DNA of 64,000 bases from Halomonas sp. HL-48 (GCF_001314875.1 NZ_LJZS01000010.1:62001-126000); one strand, 5' to 3'; numbered from the stretch's first letter, positions 8,083 through 17,660 are shown. Notes: a model not told the origin generated them from the sequence alone. Numbers and translations: made by a program.

Positions 8083-9378
8083 ATGGAAACCGTTTCCCGG
8101 TGCTCACCTAATGATCATCTCGTCATTATCGGCAACGGCATGGCCAGCCACCGTCTGGTGGAAGCTCTGATCAACCAGCCGCAACGCCCCAGGGCGATTA
8201 CCGTGATCGGGGCAGAGCCAACGCCTGCCTACAACCGTATTCTGCTGTCGCCGCTCCTGGCGGGCGACATGCAGCACGATGCACTTACCCTGCGCGATGC
8301 CGACTGGTACGCCGACAACGACGTAACGCTTCGTCTTGGCGAACAGGTTGAAACCATTGATCGTGAGAAACGCTGCTTGGCCACCGACAGCGGCCATACC
8401 ATTCACTACGACCGACTCGTGCTGGCCACCGGCTCGCGCCCGACGCTGCCTGACGTGCCCGGCATCAAGCTTGGCGGCGTCCACGGCTTTCGCGACCTGG
8501 ACGATGCCGCCGAGCTGGAGGCGATCGCCAAGCGCGGCGGTCATGCGCTGGTCATCGGCGGCGGCCTGCTGGGCCTTGAAGCCGCTGAAGGGCTGCGCAA
8601 ACGCGGCAACGGGCTAAGTGTCAGCGTGCTCCAGCGCAGCGAGCGCTTGATGAATCGCCAGCTTGATGCCACCGCCGCCGATCTACTCAAAGATGCGCTG
8701 ACAAGGCGCGGGCTAAACATTATCACCCACGCCCAGCTCGCAAGGCTCGAAGGCGACGTCAATGGTCAGGTGTGCGCCGCGGTGCTCACGGATGGGCGCC
8801 ACCTGCCCACCGACAGCGTGATCATCGCCGCAGGCATTACGCCCAACGCCGATATCGGGCGCAACGCCGGCCTCAACACCGAGCGGGCCGTGATGGTTGA
8901 CGCCTTCCTGACGACGTCAGACCCGGCGATTTATGCCCTGGGCGAATGCTGCCAGTTTGAGCAGCACACCTATGGCCTGGTCGAGCCCATTTGGCACCAG
9001 GTCGAGGTATTGGCGGCGACCCTCTGCGGCGCACCCACCAACGGCTACCGCGAAGTGCCCACGGCCACCAAGCTCAAGGTAAGCGGCGTCGCGCTTTATG
9101 CGTTCGGCCCCACCGACCCTGGACCCGAGCACGACGAGCTGCGCTACCAGGACCCCCTAAGCGGTGACTACCGCCGCCTGCTGCTACGCGATGGGCGCCT
9201 CGAAGGCGCCGTGCTATACGGCGATACCCGCCACGGCCCGTGGTATTTCGAGCAGGCCCTGGCCGGCGCTGACCTGAGCGCATCTCGCCAGGCGCTACTA
9301 TTTGGCGCCGCCGATGTAGCAGTGCTCAAAGATCAGCAGAACGACACACCCCATTTATCGACTTCAGAGGCGGCATAA
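8083..9378 (+). CDS. FAD/NAD(P)-dependent oxidoreductase, probable electron donor to NasA
   Basis: 431 residues. An FAD-binding Rossmann motif near the N-terminus (LVIIGNGMASHRLVEALI), a second dinucleotide fold (ALVIGGGLLGLEAAEGLRKRG) and IIAAGITPNADIGRNAG place it with the NirB N-terminal half and rubredoxin reductase-type flavoproteins. A C-terminal domain follows (~residues 315-410), but no BFD or siroheme domain. Klebsiella NasC is a flavoprotein of this kind that passes NADH electrons to NasA, and I infer the same role here. The ATG at 8083 follows GAGGAG; it is the first gene after the attenuator. It closely resembles the first third of the adjacent NirB, suggesting tandem duplication. 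Confidence 0.82.
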   Translation: METVSRCSPNDHLVIIGNGMASHRLVEALINQPQRPRAITVIGAEPTPAYNRILLSPLLAGDMQHDALTLRDADWYADNDVTLRLGEQVETIDREKRCLATDSGHTIHYDRLVLATGSRPTLPDVPGIKLGGVHGFRDLDDAAELEAIAKRGGHALVIGGGLLGLEAAEGLRKRGNGLSVSVLQRSERLMNRQLDATAADLLKDALTRRGLNIITHAQLARLEGDVNGQVCAAVLTDGRHLPTDSVIIAAGITPNADIGRNAGLNTERAVMVDAFLTTSDPAIYALGECCQFEQHTYGLVEPIWHQVEVLAATLCGAPTNGYREVPTATKLKVSGVALYAFGPTDPGPEHDELRYQDPLSGDYRRLLLRDGRLEGAVLYGDTRHGPWYFEQALAGADLSASRQALLFGAADVAVLKDQQNDTPHLSTSEAA

Positions 9379-11894
9379 TGATGTCTTCCAAGAATCCCGA
9401 ACAGCTTATTATTATTGGTAACGGCATGGTCGGCCACCACCTGGTCGAGCAGCTCGTTGATAACGGCGCGCTTGAGCGTTATCAGGTCACCGTGTTTGGC
9501 GAAGAGCGTCACCGTGCCTATGATCGCGTCCACCTGTCGGAATATTTCAGCGGCCGCGATGCCGAATCGCTCGCCCTTTGCGACGCCGACTACTACTCCA
9601 CCAGCGGCGTCACGCTGCGCACCGGCGAAGCCGTGACGCACATCGACCGCGACCAGCAGGAGGTAGTGACCGACCAGGGCCGCTACCCCTACCACAAGCT
9701 GGTGCTGGCCACCGGCTCCTACCCCTTTGTGCCGCCAATTCCCGGCAACGACCGGGACGGCTGCCTGGTCTACCGTACGCTGGACGACCTGGACGACATT
9801 CGCGCAGCGGCCGAAAACGCCACCAACGGCGTAGTAGTCGGCGGCGGGCTACTGGGCCTGGAGGCCGCCAATGCGCTGCGCGGCTTGAACCTGGATACCG
9901 CCGTGGTCGAGTTTGCCTCGCGGCTGATGCCCATGCAGGTGGATAACGAAGGCGGCGAGCTGCTGCGCGAAAAAATCGAAGCTTTGGGCGTGCAGGTGCT
10001 CACCGAGCGGGCCACCCAGCGCATCGAGGACGGCGACGCGAGCCATCACCGCATGGTCTTCCAGGACGACAAGGTGCTGGAAACCGACCTGATCGTGTTC
10101 TCGGCGGGCATTCGCCCCCGCGACCAACTGGCCCGGGACTGCGATCTGGAAATCGGCGAACGCGGCGGCGTGGTGGTCGACGACCAGTGCCTCACCAGCG
10201 ACCCCGCCATCCTGGCGATTGGCGAAGTGGCGCTGTGGAACCAGAGCATTTTCGGCCTGGTAGCCCCCGGCTATCAAATGGCCAAGGCGGCACTGGCCAC
10301 GCTGACCGACGGCGATACCCGCTTTAGCGGCGCGGACATGAGTACCAAGCTCAAACTGCTCGGCGTGGATGTGGGGTCAATTGGCGATGCCCACGGCAAT
10401 CAGAACCCGGGCGCGCGCATGTTCCGCTACCTCGACCCGCTCACTCAGGTGTACCGCAAGATGGTCGTCTCCAGCGACGGCAAAAAGCTGCTCGGCGCCA
10501 TGCTGGTGGGCGATAACAGCGCCTACGACACCCTGCTGCAGTACTATTCAAACGGCATCGAGCTGCCGGAGGAACCCGCCTCGCTAATTCTGCCGCAAAG
10601 CAGTGGCGCCGCCCCCACGCTCGGCCCCGGTGCGCTGCCGGAAACCGCTACTATTTGCTCCTGCCATAACGTCACCAAGGGCGATATTTGCGCCACCATC
10701 GATGACGGCGCAGTTGACCTTGGCGGTGTCAAAGGCGTGACCAAAGCTAGCACCGGCTGCGGCGGCTGCACCGCGCTGCTCAAGAGCGTGGTGGATCACG
10801 AACTGGAAGCCCGCGGCGTGGAGGTCGACAAATCGATCTGCGAGCACTTCGCCTTCACCCGACAGGGGCTTTACGACATCGTCCGAGTGGAAGGCATTAA
10901 GACCTTCAGCGAGCTGATCGACAAGCACGGCAATCCTGAGACCCATCGCCTGGGCTGCGATATCTGCAAACCCGCCGTGGCCTCGATTCTGGCGTCGTGC
11001 TTTAACGAGCCGATCACCGACGCCGCGCATGTGCCCTTGCAGGATACCAACGACAGCTTCATGGCCAACATGCAGAAAAACGGCACCTACTCGGTGGTGC
11101 CGCGGGTTGCCGGTGGTGAAATCACCCCCGACAAGCTAATCGCGCTTGGCGCGGTGGCCAAGAAATATGACCTCTACTCCAAGGTTACCGGCGGCCAGCG
11201 CATCGACTTGTTCGGTGCCCGCCTGGAAGACCTGCCGGATATCTGGAGCGAGCTGATCGACGCCGGCTTTGAGACCGGCCACGCCTATGGCAAATCGCTG
11301 CGTACGGTGAAATCCTGCGTCGGCAGCACCTGGTGCCGTTACGGCGTGCAGGACAGCGTCGGCATGGCGATCCAACTTGAGAACCGCTACAAGGGCCTGC
11401 GTGCGCCGCACAAGATCAAATTTGGCGTTTCCGGCTGCACCCGTGAGTGCGCCGAAGCCCAAAGCAAAGATATCGGCATTATTGCCACGGAAAACGGCTG
11501 GAACCTGTATGTGTGCGGTAACGGCGGCATGCGCCCGCGCCACGCTGAACTGTTCGCTACAGACCTGGACGACGAGCAGCTGTACCGCACTATTGACCGC
11601 TTCCTGATGTTCTACGTGCGCACCGCCGACCGTCTCCAGCGCACCTCGGTATGGCGCGAGAATCTCGACGGCGGCCTGGACTACCTCAAGGACGTCATCC
11701 TGGAAGACAGCCTGGGCATCAACGACGAGCTGGAGCGTCAGATGCAGACTGTGGTGGATACCTACCAGTGCGAATGGGCGGATGCGATCAGCGATCCAGA
11801 AAAACTCAAGCGTTTCAGAAGCTTTGTCAACGATGAGCGCCCGGACCCGTCAATCATCATGACCAGCGAGCGCGGCCAGCTTCGGCCTGCTTGA
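9378..11894 (+). CDS. nirB: assimilatory nitrite reductase [NAD(P)H], large subunit
   Basis: 838 residues. In order: FAD domain (LIIIGNGMVGHHLVEQL), NAD domain (GVVVGGGLLGLEAANALRG), BFD-like [2Fe-2S] domain (~residues 425-475; ICSCHNVTKG, STGCGGCTALL), then a nitrite/sulfite reductase ferredoxin-like half and the siroheme/[4Fe-4S] domain, with cysteine pairs in KSCVGSTWC (~645) and SGCTRECAEAQ (~685). It reduces nitrite to ammonium in six-electron steps in the cytoplasm. Length is normal for NirB. The start overlaps the previous stop (TAATG), so the genes are translationally coupled; an ATG three bases on is equally possible. It needs siroheme from the pathway begun by CobA. Confidence 0.95.
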   Translation: MMSSKNPEQLIIIGNGMVGHHLVEQLVDNGALERYQVTVFGEERHRAYDRVHLSEYFSGRDAESLALCDADYYSTSGVTLRTGEAVTHIDRDQQEVVTDQGRYPYHKLVLATGSYPFVPPIPGNDRDGCLVYRTLDDLDDIRAAAENATNGVVVGGGLLGLEAANALRGLNLDTAVVEFASRLMPMQVDNEGGELLREKIEALGVQVLTERATQRIEDGDASHHRMVFQDDKVLETDLIVFSAGIRPRDQLARDCDLEIGERGGVVVDDQCLTSDPAILAIGEVALWNQSIFGLVAPGYQMAKAALATLTDGDTRFSGADMSTKLKLLGVDVGSIGDAHGNQNPGARMFRYLDPLTQVYRKMVVSSDGKKLLGAMLVGDNSAYDTLLQYYSNGIELPEEPASLILPQSSGAAPTLGPGALPETATICSCHNVTKGDICATIDDGAVDLGGVKGVTKASTGCGGCTALLKSVVDHELEARGVEVDKSICEHFAFTRQGLYDIVRVEGIKTFSELIDKHGNPETHRLGCDICKPAVASILASCFNEPITDAAHVPLQDTNDSFMANMQKNGTYSVVPRVAGGEITPDKLIALGAVAKKYDLYSKVTGGQRIDLFGARLEDLPDIWSELIDAGFETGHAYGKSLRTVKSCVGSTWCRYGVQDSVGMAIQLENRYKGLRAPHKIKFGVSGCTRECAEAQSKDIGIIATENGWNLYVCGNGGMRPRHAELFATDLDDEQLYRTIDRFLMFYVRTADRLQRTSVWRENLDGGLDYLKDVILEDSLGINDELERQMQTVVDTYQCEWADAISDPEKLKRFRSFVNDERPDPSIIMTSERGQLRPA

Positions 11895-11937
11895 TCGACG
11901 CGTTGACTGACTCTCTGAATAAGAAACGAGGTACCTC

Positions 11938-12330
11938 ATGACCGCAACGGCAATGAAAAAAGAGATGGACACTGTGGATTCCGAAAACAGCAAGGTATGG
12001 CAAAAAATCTGCACCCAAGCCGACCTGGTGGCGTTCTCCGGCGTCGCCGCCTGGCTTGAAACCGCCGATGGGCCCGCCCAGGTGGCGGTTTTTTATCTTC
12101 CCGACCAAGGGAATGAGCTTTTCGCGCTGGACCATCACGACCCTTTTTCCAACGCCAATGTGATTGCCCGAGGGATTGTGGGCGATCTTAAAGGCTCGGC
12201 GGTGGTCGCCTCGCCTATCTACAAGCAGCACTTCCGACTGGAAGACGGTCAGTGCCTGGAAGACGAGGACGTCAAACTGCGGACCTGGAAGATCGAATTT
12301 AAAGGGGATGAGGTGTGGATTGAGGGGTAG
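11938..12330 (+). CDS. nirD: nitrite reductase [NAD(P)H], small subunit
   Basis: 130 residues, the usual NirD size. It matches the Rieske-like fold of NirD (VAVFYLPDQGNELFALDHHDPFSNANVIARGIVGDL, VVASPIYKQHFRLEDGQCLEDEDVKLRTWKI) without the CxH-CxxH iron ligands of true Rieske proteins, as expected for NirD. It partners NirB in nitrite reduction. ATG at 11938 follows GAGG with good spacing, 43 bp after nirB. No strong terminator is visible before the next gene, which is likely a separate unit. Confidence 0.92.
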   Translation: MTATAMKKEMDTVDSENSKVWQKICTQADLVAFSGVAAWLETADGPAQVAVFYLPDQGNELFALDHHDPFSNANVIARGIVGDLKGSAVVASPIYKQHFRLEDGQCLEDEDVKLRTWKIEFKGDEVWIEG

Positions 12331-12399
12331 CGCCACCCCTCGCTAACATACGCTGCTGTTATACTGTCGCTTTTATCAAGCTCACAGGGCAGTGGCGCC

Positions 12400-13332
12400 A
12401 TGAAAACCGAGTCTCATACCTTAGCCTTTTCCGCCTTCATGGCGTTGCTGATCGGCTGTGCGGGCATTGCCGCCACACTGGCGTCCAATTCCCAGGCGAT
12501 TCTGCTGGATGGACTCTTCAATCTGATCTATTTCGGCGTGGCGCTGGTCACCATCAAGGTCAGCCGGCTGGCCAGCCGTCCGGATAGCGAATCGTACCCG
12601 TTCGGCTACAGTTACTTCGAATCGCTGGTCAACCTGTGCAAAGGGCTGCTGATTTTCGGCGTCGCCGTCTTCGCATTAGTGGATGCCATTGCGGCATTGC
12701 TGACGGGCGGACGCGCCATTGCGGCTGGTATCGCCATCGCCTACGCCCTGTTCGCCACCGCCGCGTGCTCGCTGACGGCCTGGGTCATGCACCGCAGTCT
12801 GCGCTCGGTCAGCAGCCCGCTGGTGGAAGCCGACAAGGCGAACTGGGTCGTCAATAGCGTGATCTCAGCGGCGGTTTTGGCGGCTTTTTGTCTGGTGCTT
12901 GTTTTTGAAAAACTAGAGTGGCAAAGCGTGCTCACCTATATCGACCCACTGCTGGTCATTGCCGTCGTCGTCTTGTGTATGGGGGTGCCGGTCCGCATGG
13001 CCTCCCAGGCATTGAGGGAGTTGCTTAACAAAACGCCAGAAGATGCCCTTGCAGAGCCGGTCCACCAAGCTGTTGGGCGCGCACTGGCATACATCGACAC
13101 CCAGGAAGTACGCGTTCGCATGGTGCGCCCCGGGCGCCTGCTGTATGTCATCGTGCATGTGGTATTGCCAGCCGCCCCTGACGTTTCCATTGCAACCCAG
13201 GACACATTGCGGGCACGCGTCGATGAAGAAGTGAGGCGCTATTACTCTCCGGTGGTTTGCGACGTGGTATTCACCGCAGATACCCGCTGGGCAGCGCCCT
13301 CCTGCGGGCTGTTGGTCGAGAAGCACACTTAG
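12400..13332 (+). CDS. cation diffusion facilitator family transporter
   Basis: 310 residues with about five or six hydrophobic segments in the first ~200 and a soluble C-terminal domain. The opening SNSQAILLDGLFNLIYFG is the CDF first-site region (metal-binding aspartate in LLDG), and the later LVEADKANWVVNSVISA plays the role of the HxxxD site, here D rather than H. CDF proteins export divalent metals (Zn, Fe, Co, Mn) by proton antiport. Metal specificity cannot be read from sequence; the aspartate in place of histidine in TM5 argues against a typical Zn exporter. ATG at 12400. Confidence 0.82.
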   Translation: MKTESHTLAFSAFMALLIGCAGIAATLASNSQAILLDGLFNLIYFGVALVTIKVSRLASRPDSESYPFGYSYFESLVNLCKGLLIFGVAVFALVDAIAALLTGGRAIAAGIAIAYALFATAACSLTAWVMHRSLRSVSSPLVEADKANWVVNSVISAAVLAAFCLVLVFEKLEWQSVLTYIDPLLVIAVVVLCMGVPVRMASQALRELLNKTPEDALAEPVHQAVGRALAYIDTQEVRVRMVRPGRLLYVIVHVVLPAAPDVSIATQDTLRARVDEEVRRYYSPVVCDVVFTADTRWAAPSCGLLVEKHT

Positions 13333-13337
13333 GCAAT

Positions 13338-14513
13338 CTATCCAGGCGATGGCGCTTTTCGCAACTTAACTAGCGTGATGATCACACCGCCCAACAGCGC
13401 TAGGCCAAATAGCGTTAACGCCAAGGTATGCCCCACAGCATCAATCAGCACCCCGGTGGTGATCACCGGGATACTGAAGCCCAAATAGGCCATGAGAAAG
13501 TAGCCCGCACTGGCTTGTTGGCTAGTCGACGTACCCGCAATCGCCAATACACCGCTTAATCCCCCCAGATAGATAAACCCATAGCAGGCGCTGCTGGCGG
13601 CCACCGTGCCCAGTAGCACTGCTGCGAGATATCCTTGAACGGCGCCCCAGGCGATCAACCCGTAGGCCATCGGTAGAATCACCAGCCCCAGTTGAGTAGC
13701 GCTTCGCGGCGCAAGCCTTCTCGCCCAGGGCTGAAAAAGCACTCCGCAGCTGCAAATACCGAAGGTGGCGAAGCCGCTCCAGGCGGATAAGCTGTGTTGA
13801 TTCAATGCCGAAGGGAGAATCGCGATGACTAGTCCCACCGTGGCCCAGGCCACCATAATCGCCAACCCAAAGGCGAAAGACCCTCTAGGATAGCCTGGAA
13901 GACGCAACATAGAACGTTTAGTGGGGCTCGGTGCGCGATCTTTAAGTGTGGTGACCACCACGAGTGCCAACGCAGCAATAGCAAGATAAAGCCACAGGCT
14001 GGGAGGTGATACGCTCGGCGTTTGGAAAACAAACAGGCTAGTCACCGCTGCCCCCAGGCCAAAACCGAGCGCGGTACTGGCAGTGACATAGTTGGTCGCC
14101 ATGCGGTTATCCTGCCCATTCAACAGCACCTGCATATAAGCAGGCGCCACCGCAGAGGTTAGCCCCGTGCTGATACCCAGCAACAAACGGGCAACCCCCA
14201 GCGCCAGCAAACCGGGCGCTATCAGTGTCATCGTGGTGGCCAAGAGACATAACAGGAGCGCAGTAACGATCAGGGGCTTGCACCCCACGCGGTCAGCCAG
14301 ACCATTTAACCCCAGCAGCACTGGCACAATACCCAACACATAGCAGGCAAAAGCGATGGTAGTGGCCCCAGCGCCCAAGCCATCCCGCGCTGCCAGGGCA
14401 TCGTAAAGCGGGGCCTGTAAGTTAACCGCTGTGGTAATCGCACATAGCGCAAACGCCAGGCAGGCGGCACTTTTTCTATTAATCGTTGGGGTAGCAGCGC
14501 AGTTCATAGCCAA
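13338..14513 (-). CDS. MFS transporter, 12 TM
   Basis: 391 residues, largely hydrophobic with 12 probable membrane helices. Family hallmarks are the loop GLADRVGCKPLIVTALL between TM2 and TM3 and LLGISTGLTSAVAPAYMQVLL. AGGA precedes the ATG at 14513. It is transcribed divergently from a MocR-type regulator across a 131-bp gap holding a perfect 19-bp palindrome, so that regulator probably controls it. The substrate is unknown; MocR partners often move amino acids, vitamins or drugs. Confidence 0.82.
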   Translation of the reverse strand: MAMNCAATPTINRKSAACLAFALCAITTAVNLQAPLYDALAARDGLGAGATTIAFACYVLGIVPVLLGLNGLADRVGCKPLIVTALLLCLLATTMTLIAPGLLALGVARLLLGISTGLTSAVAPAYMQVLLNGQDNRMATNYVTASTALGFGLGAAVTSLFVFQTPSVSPPSLWLYLAIAALALVVVTTLKDRAPSPTKRSMLRLPGYPRGSFAFGLAIMVAWATVGLVIAILPSALNQHSLSAWSGFATFGICSCGVLFQPWARRLAPRSATQLGLVILPMAYGLIAWGAVQGYLAAVLLGTVAASSACYGFIYLGGLSGVLAIAGTSTSQQASAGYFLMAYLGFSIPVITTGVLIDAVGHTLALTLFGLALLGGVIITLVKLRKAPSPG

Positions 14514-14553
14514 GTCCTAAATAAGCGAGTTGTTGAACCGCTAAGCTCGCACG

Positions 14554-14572
14554 CTTACCGCAAAGCGGTAAG
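14554..14572. promoter_or_regulatory. palindromic operator between MFS gene and mocR-type regulator
   Basis: CTTACCGC AAA GCGGTAAG is a perfect 8+3+8 inverted repeat midway between two divergent genes, one a GntR/MocR regulator. It is likely the regulator's binding site. Confidence 0.6.
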
Positions 14573-14644
14573 ATACACTTCACCATCACTTTTCAGGCAC
14601 TGTTACGCCCTTTTAGCGAACAGTTGTAAGCCATAGGGCACGCT

Positions 14645-16051
14645 ATGAAACTAGAGGTTAATCGGCACTCTTCCACGCCCATCGCGCAACAACTCGAAGC
14701 GAGCATGCGCGCCTGGATTGAAGCTCACGGTGCCGGTGGTGGCCGTCGTTTACCTTCTATTCGCCGCCTTGCGGCCACACATAACATCAGCCGCAATGCG
14801 GTGATTGAAGCCTACGAGCGACTTGTGGCGTCTGGACTTGTGCGCTCACAACCCGGCTCAGGGTTTTACGTCGCGGATAACGCAGCATCACTGGTGTCGC
14901 CATCGACAACAAAGAGCGGTTTGGAAGAGGTCACCAATGGGCTATGGGGGCTTTTTAGTGCGAATGAGCACACGCTAAAACTCGGCTGCGGCTGGCTGCC
15001 CAGCGACTGGCGCGAAGGCGACGACCTCACCCACGCCATTCGCCAAGTGGCACGTAAAAGCCGTTCAGGAATCTTCGAGTACAGTACCCCTCAAGGGCCC
15101 CAGGATTTACGCGGTTTGATCCAGGAACGCCTGCGCCCACTGGCGATTACCGCGGACGCCCAGCAGATTGTGATGACCGGCGGCGGCAGCCATTCGCTGG
15201 ATTTGCTGGTAAGGATGCTGCTTGAACCCGGCGATGTGGTCTTTGTAGAGTCGCCAGGCTATTACAATCTGTTTGGTCTGCTGCACTTACAGCGTATCCG
15301 CGTCATTGGCGTGCCGCGCCTGGCGGACGGGCCGGATATTGAACGCCTGGAGGCGTTGTTAGCCCAGCACCGCCCTAAGCTATTCTATATCAACAGCGTG
15401 TTTCATAACCCTACGGGCAGCACGCTCACCGCGGCGATTGCGCACCGAGTGTTACAGCTCGCCGAGCAACACGATTTTCAGATTATTGAAGACGATATCT
15501 ACGCGGATTTTCAGCACACCCCCACCACGCGCCTGGCAGCCCTCGATGGATTGAACCGAGTGGTCTATCTGGGCAGCTTCTCGAAAAGCCTCTCCTCTTC
15601 ACTGCGAGTAGGTTTTATCGCCGCACCACCACCGTTGGTTCAGCGGTTGGTGGATATAAAGATGTTAACGAGCATTTCCGCTTCGCGCTTTGCGGAGCAG
15701 GTGGTCACCACCCTGCTGCAAAACGGCAGCTATAGGAAGCTTACCGAACGGCTGCGCATCAAGCTTGCCAAGCAAATGGCAATGTCACTGACAATGCTTA
15801 AAAATGCCGGTTGGGAGGTGTATACCCAACCGGCAGGCGGAATGTTTGTGTGGGCAAAACCACCGTCGACCATCACGCCTGAGACACTGAGCGAGCTGGC
15901 CAACCGCTGGGAAGTCACCCTATCGCCGGGGCACTTATTCTTTGCTGACCATCAGCCGACGCCCTGGCTGCGGCTCAATGTTGCCTATATGCAGGATCCC
16001 AGGGCGAAGGCATTTATTGAAGCAGCAAACGCTCCTCCTACCTTTCTTTAA
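14645..16051 (+). CDS. MocR-family (GntR HTH / aminotransferase) transcriptional regulator
   Basis: 468 residues. The N-terminal GntR winged helix (LPSIRRLAATHNISRNAVIEAYERL, VRSQPGSGFYV) is fused to a type I aminotransferase fold (~110-460) with NSVFHNPTGSTL and the PLP lysine in YLGSFSKSLSSSLRVGFI. MocR proteins use PLP or a PLP-amino acid adduct as effector rather than catalysing transamination. It is divergent from the MFS transporter and probably regulates it through the shared palindrome. Its 3' end overlaps the convergent symporter gene by 14 bp. Confidence 0.9.
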   Translation: MKLEVNRHSSTPIAQQLEASMRAWIEAHGAGGGRRLPSIRRLAATHNISRNAVIEAYERLVASGLVRSQPGSGFYVADNAASLVSPSTTKSGLEEVTNGLWGLFSANEHTLKLGCGWLPSDWREGDDLTHAIRQVARKSRSGIFEYSTPQGPQDLRGLIQERLRPLAITADAQQIVMTGGGSHSLDLLVRMLLEPGDVVFVESPGYYNLFGLLHLQRIRVIGVPRLADGPDIERLEALLAQHRPKLFYINSVFHNPTGSTLTAAIAHRVLQLAEQHDFQIIEDDIYADFQHTPTTRLAALDGLNRVVYLGSFSKSLSSSLRVGFIAAPPPLVQRLVDIKMLTSISASRFAEQVVTTLLQNGSYRKLTERLRIKLAKQMAMSLTMLKNAGWEVYTQPAGGMFVWAKPPSTITPETLSELANRWEVTLSPGHLFFADHQPTPWLRLNVAYMQDPRAKAFIEAANAPPTFL

Positions 16052-17534
16052 CTTCTTGCACCGGCCATACATCGGCGTCTACCAGCTCGGGTCGTTTGAG
16101 AACGGATGGATCAAAGCGCGGCTCCTTGATGCCATCACGGCGCTGGCGTTCATAGTCTTTCAGCACCGACACGGCGATGGGCCCCATGATCAGAATGGCG
16201 AAGAGGTTGGTGGTAGCCATCAGCCCCATGGCCAGGTCGGCGAAGTCCCACACCACGGTGAGCTCTGCTACCGATCCAATCAGTACCATGGCGATGATAA
16301 TGACTTTAAAGACGGTGACCGCTTTTTGCGCATGACGGCGGAAAAGGTACTCGATATTCACTGCAGAAAACGAGAAGTTGGCCAGAATCGAGGTGAAGGC
16401 GAAGAAGAAGATCGCCAAGGCGATAAAGATTTCACCGAAACCGCCCAGGTGATCCACCATGGCGTCCTGGGTAAGCTGAATGCCTTCAATGCTATCCCCC
16501 GCCGACTCAGACAGCAGCCGCTCGTATACGCCGGAAAGCAATATCACCACCGCCGTGCAGCTACAGATCACGATGGTATCCACAAACACCCCAAACGACT
16601 GCACCAGCCCCTGGGCGGCGGGGTGTTTTACAGTCGCCTGGGCGGCGGCGTTGGGTGTCGATCCCATACCCGCCTCGTTGGAAAACAAGCCGCGCTTGAT
16701 GCCGTTTTCCATGGCCGCCTTAATGGCATAGCCGGCGGCACCACCAACAGCGGGGCCGAGTCCAAAAGCGCTCATCACAATCAGCGAAAGCATATCCGGC
16801 ACGGCGGAGATGTTGGCGATTAGAATCCACAGCGCTACCAGCAGATAGGCAATCGCCATGACGGGGACGATCTTCTCAGCGGTCCGCGCGACTGACTTAA
16901 GCCCGCCATAAATGACCAGGCCCGCCAGGATGGCAATGACCACACCCGTTAGCCAATCAGGTACGCCAAACGCGCCATTCATGCCCTGGGCAATAGTGTT
17001 TGACTGCGCGGCATTGAAGGCCAGGCCATAAGCAATAATCAGAAATACCGCGAACAACGAGCCCAGCCAGCGCCACCCCAGGCAGCGTTCAATGTAGTAG
17101 GCAGGGCCACCGCGAAACACGCCATCTTCATTGCGGTGCTTGTAGACCTGGGCCAGCGTGGATTCGATGAAAGCGGTCGCGAAGCCCACCAGCGCCGTCA
17201 CCCACATCCAAAAAATCGCCCCAGGGCCGCCGATCCAAAGCGCCAGCGCTACCCCCGCCAGATTCCCCGTCCCGACACGCGCAGCCATCGATGTCGCAAA
17301 CGCCTGGAAGCCGCTAATACCTTCGCCAGCACCTCGGGCCGTTACCGTGACACGGGCCATATGACCGAACAATCGGAACTGCATGCCACGGGTGATAATG
17401 GTGAACCACACCCCCGCTCCCAGCAGCAGATACACCAGGATGTAGCTCCAGATAAAGTCGCTGACCGGCATCATGACGGCATAAAGGCCATCACGCAGCG
17501 GGCCTACTATCGATTCGAGGATTTCCATGGCCAT
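16038..17534 (-). CDS. alanine/glycine:cation symporter (AGCS family)
   Basis: 498 residues with around 11 hydrophobic segments. AGCS signatures include GVWFTIITRGMQFRLFGHM, GISGFQAFATSMAARVGTGNLAGVALAL, WMWVTALVGFATAFIESTLAQVYK and GLFSNEAGMGSTPNAAA. The family imports small amino acids with Na+ or H+. The start ATG at 17534 (or 17528) follows GGAGAG. It ends inside the 3' tail of the convergent MocR gene. No riboswitch fold stands out in the 126 bp upstream, although a CCCGC/GCGGG hairpin lies near 17575-17586. Confidence 0.9.
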   Translation of the reverse strand: MAMEILESIVGPLRDGLYAVMMPVSDFIWSYILVYLLLGAGVWFTIITRGMQFRLFGHMARVTVTARGAGEGISGFQAFATSMAARVGTGNLAGVALALWIGGPGAIFWMWVTALVGFATAFIESTLAQVYKHRNEDGVFRGGPAYYIERCLGWRWLGSLFAVFLIIAYGLAFNAAQSNTIAQGMNGAFGVPDWLTGVVIAILAGLVIYGGLKSVARTAEKIVPVMAIAYLLVALWILIANISAVPDMLSLIVMSAFGLGPAVGGAAGYAIKAAMENGIKRGLFSNEAGMGSTPNAAAQATVKHPAAQGLVQSFGVFVDTIVICSCTAVVILLSGVYERLLSESAGDSIEGIQLTQDAMVDHLGGFGEIFIALAIFFFAFTSILANFSFSAVNIEYLFRRHAQKAVTVFKVIIIAMVLIGSVAELTVVWDFADLAMGLMATTNLFAILIMGPIAVSVLKDYERQRRDGIKEPRFDPSVLKRPELVDADVWPVQEVKER

Positions 17535-17660
17535 GCTCTCCAGATTGCTGAATAACGGCGGGAAGTGCCTTACCCCGCAAGCGGGCGGTAGTCTAAATGC
17601 GCGCTCTTATTCGAGTCTAGCCAGTTTTTATCCTTGTCGCATCGTGGTCATTGCCGAGCC

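Noticed and set aside
15942-16823. Open frame of ~290 codons antisense to the AGCS symporter
   Set aside because: His/Gly-rich, no recognisable domain; typical shadow of a hydrophobic gene in GC-rich DNA.
17535-17660. Possible glycine riboswitch before the amino-acid symporter
   Set aside because: Only a short CCCGC/GCGGG hairpin is seen; none of the conserved glycine aptamer core could be found.
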